A DNA stretch of 64,000 bases from Domibacillus enclensis (GTDB taxonomy: Bacteria; Bacillota; Bacilli; Bacillales; Domibacillaceae). Positions 62,552 through 64,000 of this stretch are shown piece by piece. A program made the translations under genes and the position numbers. The stretch spans positions 372,001 through 436,000 of the forward strand of contig NZ_FTLX01000002.1 in assembly GCF_900156125.1 (NCBI RefSeq), written 5' to 3'. How positions within the stretch are numbered: position 1 is the stretch's first letter; every line of letters starts with the position of its first letter. The notes under the pieces are model-generated. The model did no database searches, was not told the origin of the DNA, and saw only the letters and a program-made list of their open reading frames with translations.

Positions 62552-62587
62552 AAACAAGTCTGTACGCCATCGTGCAGGCCTGTTTTA
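62552..62587. terminator. Terminator between pseC and the convergent membrane gene
   Basis: ACAAGTCTGTACG (62554-62566) pairs with CGTGCAGGCCTGT (62571-62583) with two G-T pairs and one mismatch. It is followed by TTTTATT on the + strand and has TTTCTTC on the minus strand. The 165 bases between it and pseC hold no supported gene. Confidence 0.65.
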
Positions 62588-63239
62588 TTTCCACGTGGAT
62601 TGGAATCGAGCGGTCGCCACAAGGGAAGAAAGCGGTACCAGCTCAAACAAATTCGTGACCGCACCGCTTTTGACTGGCAGCTGAACCGCACTTCCCACAA
62701 TCATCACAAACGATCCAACAAAAAACCAGAGCCAGCCTTGCTTTCGCCAGATCAGAATAGATGCCCCAAGCAAAACAACCGAAACGATTAGCACCATAAC
62801 AGGTGGACCGCTGGCGGATTCTACTTTGCCGTAGCTGAGCACGCCGTATGACTGCTCCGGCTGAATAACAAGCCCAAACACTTCTGTGAAAAGCTCCAGC
62901 CCAATAAGAGAAGTCGTCAAAAGAAAGGCAGTGATGCGGGCCCACGTTTTTTGTGCCCATTGAACCCCCGCTTGCTGCAGCGTTTTCCAGGCAAATAGGA
63001 CAAGGAGCGGCGTGAGGAAGGCATGAATCCAAAAGCGTGCGTAGTTGAGTGATTCCAGGATGGGGCCTTCCCCGATGAAGCGACCGGCTGCAAGAATGCC
63101 GTTATCATAGACAAGTCCAGCGATCACCGGCAGCAAAAAAAGAACAGAGCCCGTGCGCTTATTTTTAAAAAGACGAACCGCAAAAAATAAATAGAACAAG
63201 GTAAGCAAAAGCGAATAAGGTGAAGAAAATCGTGTCCAT
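62585..63239 (-). CDS. Multi-spanning membrane protein, 5' end possibly frameshifted
   Basis: Unrecognised integral membrane protein with about seven hydrophobic helices (LLTLFYLFFAVRLF, VLFLLPVIAGLVY, FWIHAFLTPLLVLFAW, ITAFLLTTSLIGLEL, PPVMVLIVSVVLLGASILIW, LWFFVGSFVMIVGSAV). A good site (AAAGGAGATCC) precedes an ATG at 63239, but that frame (MDTIFFTLFAFAYLVLFIF) stops after 24 codons. The long frame runs from 62585 up into the adjacent insertion element without its own site. A one-base shift near 63190-63230 would join the two. The range given assumes the ATG at 63239. Confidence 0.6.
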
Positions 63240-63266
63240 TGGATCTCCTTTGAGTACAGCCAACGA

Positions 63267-63341
63267 AATGTACCACCCTTGCCATGTTTTTTACCAGCGT
63301 ATGCCAAGGAATGTACCACACAATGCCAGTGTATTTACCAC
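63267..63341. repeat. Terminal repeats of the IS21-family element
   Basis: Two direct copies of a 30-32 base unit, AATGTACCACC..TGCCATG...TTTACCAG (63267-63297) and AATGTACCACA..TGCCAGTG..TTTACCAC (63310-63341). IS21 elements carry multiple such repeats at their ends as transposase sites. The TG at 63269 is the probable element end. Confidence 0.65.
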
Positions 63342-63349
63342 TTGATAAA

Positions 63350-63387
63350 GAAGCCCTGCAGATCAACAGATAGATCTGCAGGGCTTC
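63350..63387 (-). terminator. Long perfect hairpin behind the IS genes
   Basis: GAAGCCCTGCAGATC (63350-63364) and its exact complement (63373-63387) form a 15-bp stem with an 8-base loop. On the minus strand it is followed by TTTATC. It probably ends the istB transcript or shields the element from outside transcription. Confidence 0.65.
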
Positions 63388-63400
63388 TTGTCTCAGCTAG

Positions 63401-63613
63401 TTAGGTCGGTTTTGTATCGAAGTAATCGGTAATCATTTTTCTGGATCCTTCGTCAATATCCTGATCAGTCCAGCTATAAGGAGAGGGTTCCTTTCCATAG
63501 ACATCCAAAAGCTTTACCTTCAGTTCTTTAGGGAATGGGTGCCAGGATTTGTAGCCGGTCCAGTAATAGTAATCTTCGATTTCCTGCAGGCGCTTTCTTG
63601 TCAGAATGGCCAT
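63401..63613 (-). CDS. Small accessory protein of the IS21-family element
   Basis: A 70-residue protein starting one base after the istB stop, so translationally linked to it. It is rich in aromatic residues and charged (EIEDYYYWTGYKSWHPFP, YSWTDQDIDEGSRKMI). I do not recognise a domain. Its position, between istB and the element end, suggests a passenger or accessory gene of this IS type. Confidence 0.7.
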   Translation of the reverse strand: MAILTRKRLQEIEDYYYWTGYKSWHPFPKELKVKLLDVYGKEPSPYSWTDQDIDEGSRKMITDYFDTKPT

Positions 63614-63614
63614 T

Positions 63615-64000
63615 TTATCTTGCTTCTCCGCCTAATCCATGACGCTCGCGCATGGAAATATCTCCGTCTATTAAAATTTGATAGGAATCATGGATAATGC
63701 GGTCTAAGATCGCTTCCGCAATCGTTTCATTTCCTAATTTCACATGCCATCCACTAGGATCAATCTGTGAGCAGAAAATAGTGGACGCAATTTTATGGCG
63801 GGCTTCTGTGATTTCCAACAGAATGGCTGCTTCATCTGTTGATAAATCAGTGAGCAGCCACTCGTCCAGTATGAGCAGCTCCACTTTCGTGTATTTCTTG
63901 ATGGATTTCCGATAGCTTCCGTCTGCAGCCAATTTCGCAAGCATCAGTTCATCAATCAGTTCAGGCAGGCGAATGTATTTGACCTGATAAAACTGGCGGC
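63615..64000 (-). CDS. istB: IstB-like ATPase, transposition helper (partial)
   Basis: C-terminal portion of the AAA+ helper protein of IS21-family transposition. The visible frame is open to the window edge (upstream of the internal Met it reads FYQVKYIRLPELIDEL). It contains Walker B LLILDEWLL and a sensor-like STIFCSQIDPSGWH, then IAEAILDRIIHDSYQILIDGD, which is characteristic of IstB. The N-terminal Walker A is outside the window. Confidence 0.9.
   Translation of the reverse strand, partial: RQFYQVKYIRLPELIDELMLAKLAADGSYRKSIKKYTKVELLILDEWLLTDLSTDEAAILLEITEARHKIASTIFCSQIDPSGWHVKLGNETIAEAILDRIIHDSYQILIDGDISMRERHGLGGEAR

Larger units (their letters stand above)
63269..64000 (-). mobile_element. 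IS21-family insertion sequence, partial
   Basis: The stretch contains the istB helper gene (cut by the window edge), a small accessory gene, and repeated terminal sequences. istA and the other end are outside the window, so the target duplication cannot be checked. It lies 30 bases upstream of the start codon of the membrane-protein gene, at the border of the glycosylation island. Confidence 0.8.

Noticed and set aside
62447-62791. Plus-strand ORF behind pseC
   Set aside because: Basic, low-complexity translation with no domain; it runs antisense into the membrane-protein gene and crosses the terminator.

Overview
The window looks like chromosome from an aerobic, flagellated, low-to-moderate GC Bacillaceae member. 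The gene order degS-degU ... degV-comFA-comFC-yvyF-flgM-flgN-flgK-flgL-yviE-fliW-csrA-flagellin follows the Bacillus subtilis degSU/comF/flg/hag segment. Ribosome binding sites are strong (AGGAGG type), and sigma-A, sigma-D and sigma-54 promoters can be read. The species cannot be named from the sequence.

Layout. (1) 1-2.8 kb: the end of degS, degU, a tiny Pro/Tyr-rich protein, a lipoprotein and luxS. (2) 2.8-8.2 kb: an acetoin dehydrogenase locus, acoR then acoABC, with a consensus -24/-12 promoter and a cre box; no acoL is present. (3) 8.2-12.8 kb: an EamA transporter, degV and a large S-layer-homology protein. (4) 12.8-15.3 kb: comFA, comFC and yvyF. (5) 15.4-24.3 kb: late flagellar genes. 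Relative to B. subtilis a block is inserted between flgM and flgN: a FliK-like protein, an FlhB-C-terminus-like protein, a FliS-like chaperone, a short flagellin and a YaaR-like protein. (6) 24.5-26.5 kb: a divergent flagellin and the main flagellin hag, whose leader carries a near-consensus CsrA hairpin. (7) 26.6-62.4 kb: a glycosylation island of about 36 kb, all on the + strand, starting at a sigma-D promoter. (8) 62.5-64 kb: a membrane-protein gene with a damaged-looking 5' end, next to the end of an IS21-family element that runs off the window.

The island is visibly richer in A/T than the flagellar core, least so in its outer pse genes. It holds pseB, a large Maf flagellin glycosyltransferase, a GDP-sugar-type legionaminic acid pathway (ptmE, ptmA, legB, C, G, H, I, F), decorating enzymes (N-formyltransferase, PIG-L deacetylase, three Gfo/Idh oxidoreductases, hexapeptide acyltransferase), a dTDP-3-amino-3,6-dideoxyhexose pathway (rfbA, rfbB, fdtA-like, GNAT, fdtB-like) with three predicted glycosyltransferases, an acyl-activation cassette (acyl carrier protein, SDR, AMP-forming ligase, LuxE-like, LuxC-like), and the rest of the pseudaminic acid pathway (pseH, F, G, I, C).

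Working model (inference): sigma-D switches on flagellin and the island together; FliW and CsrA set flagellin translation; Maf and partners attach nonulosonic acids to the Ser/Thr-rich middle of flagellin, and the decorating and acyl cassettes diversify that glycan. Separately, three intergenic regions in the non-island part carry arrays of short CG-containing boxes spaced 20-21 bp apart that end in inverted copies. I cannot assign these to a known element.
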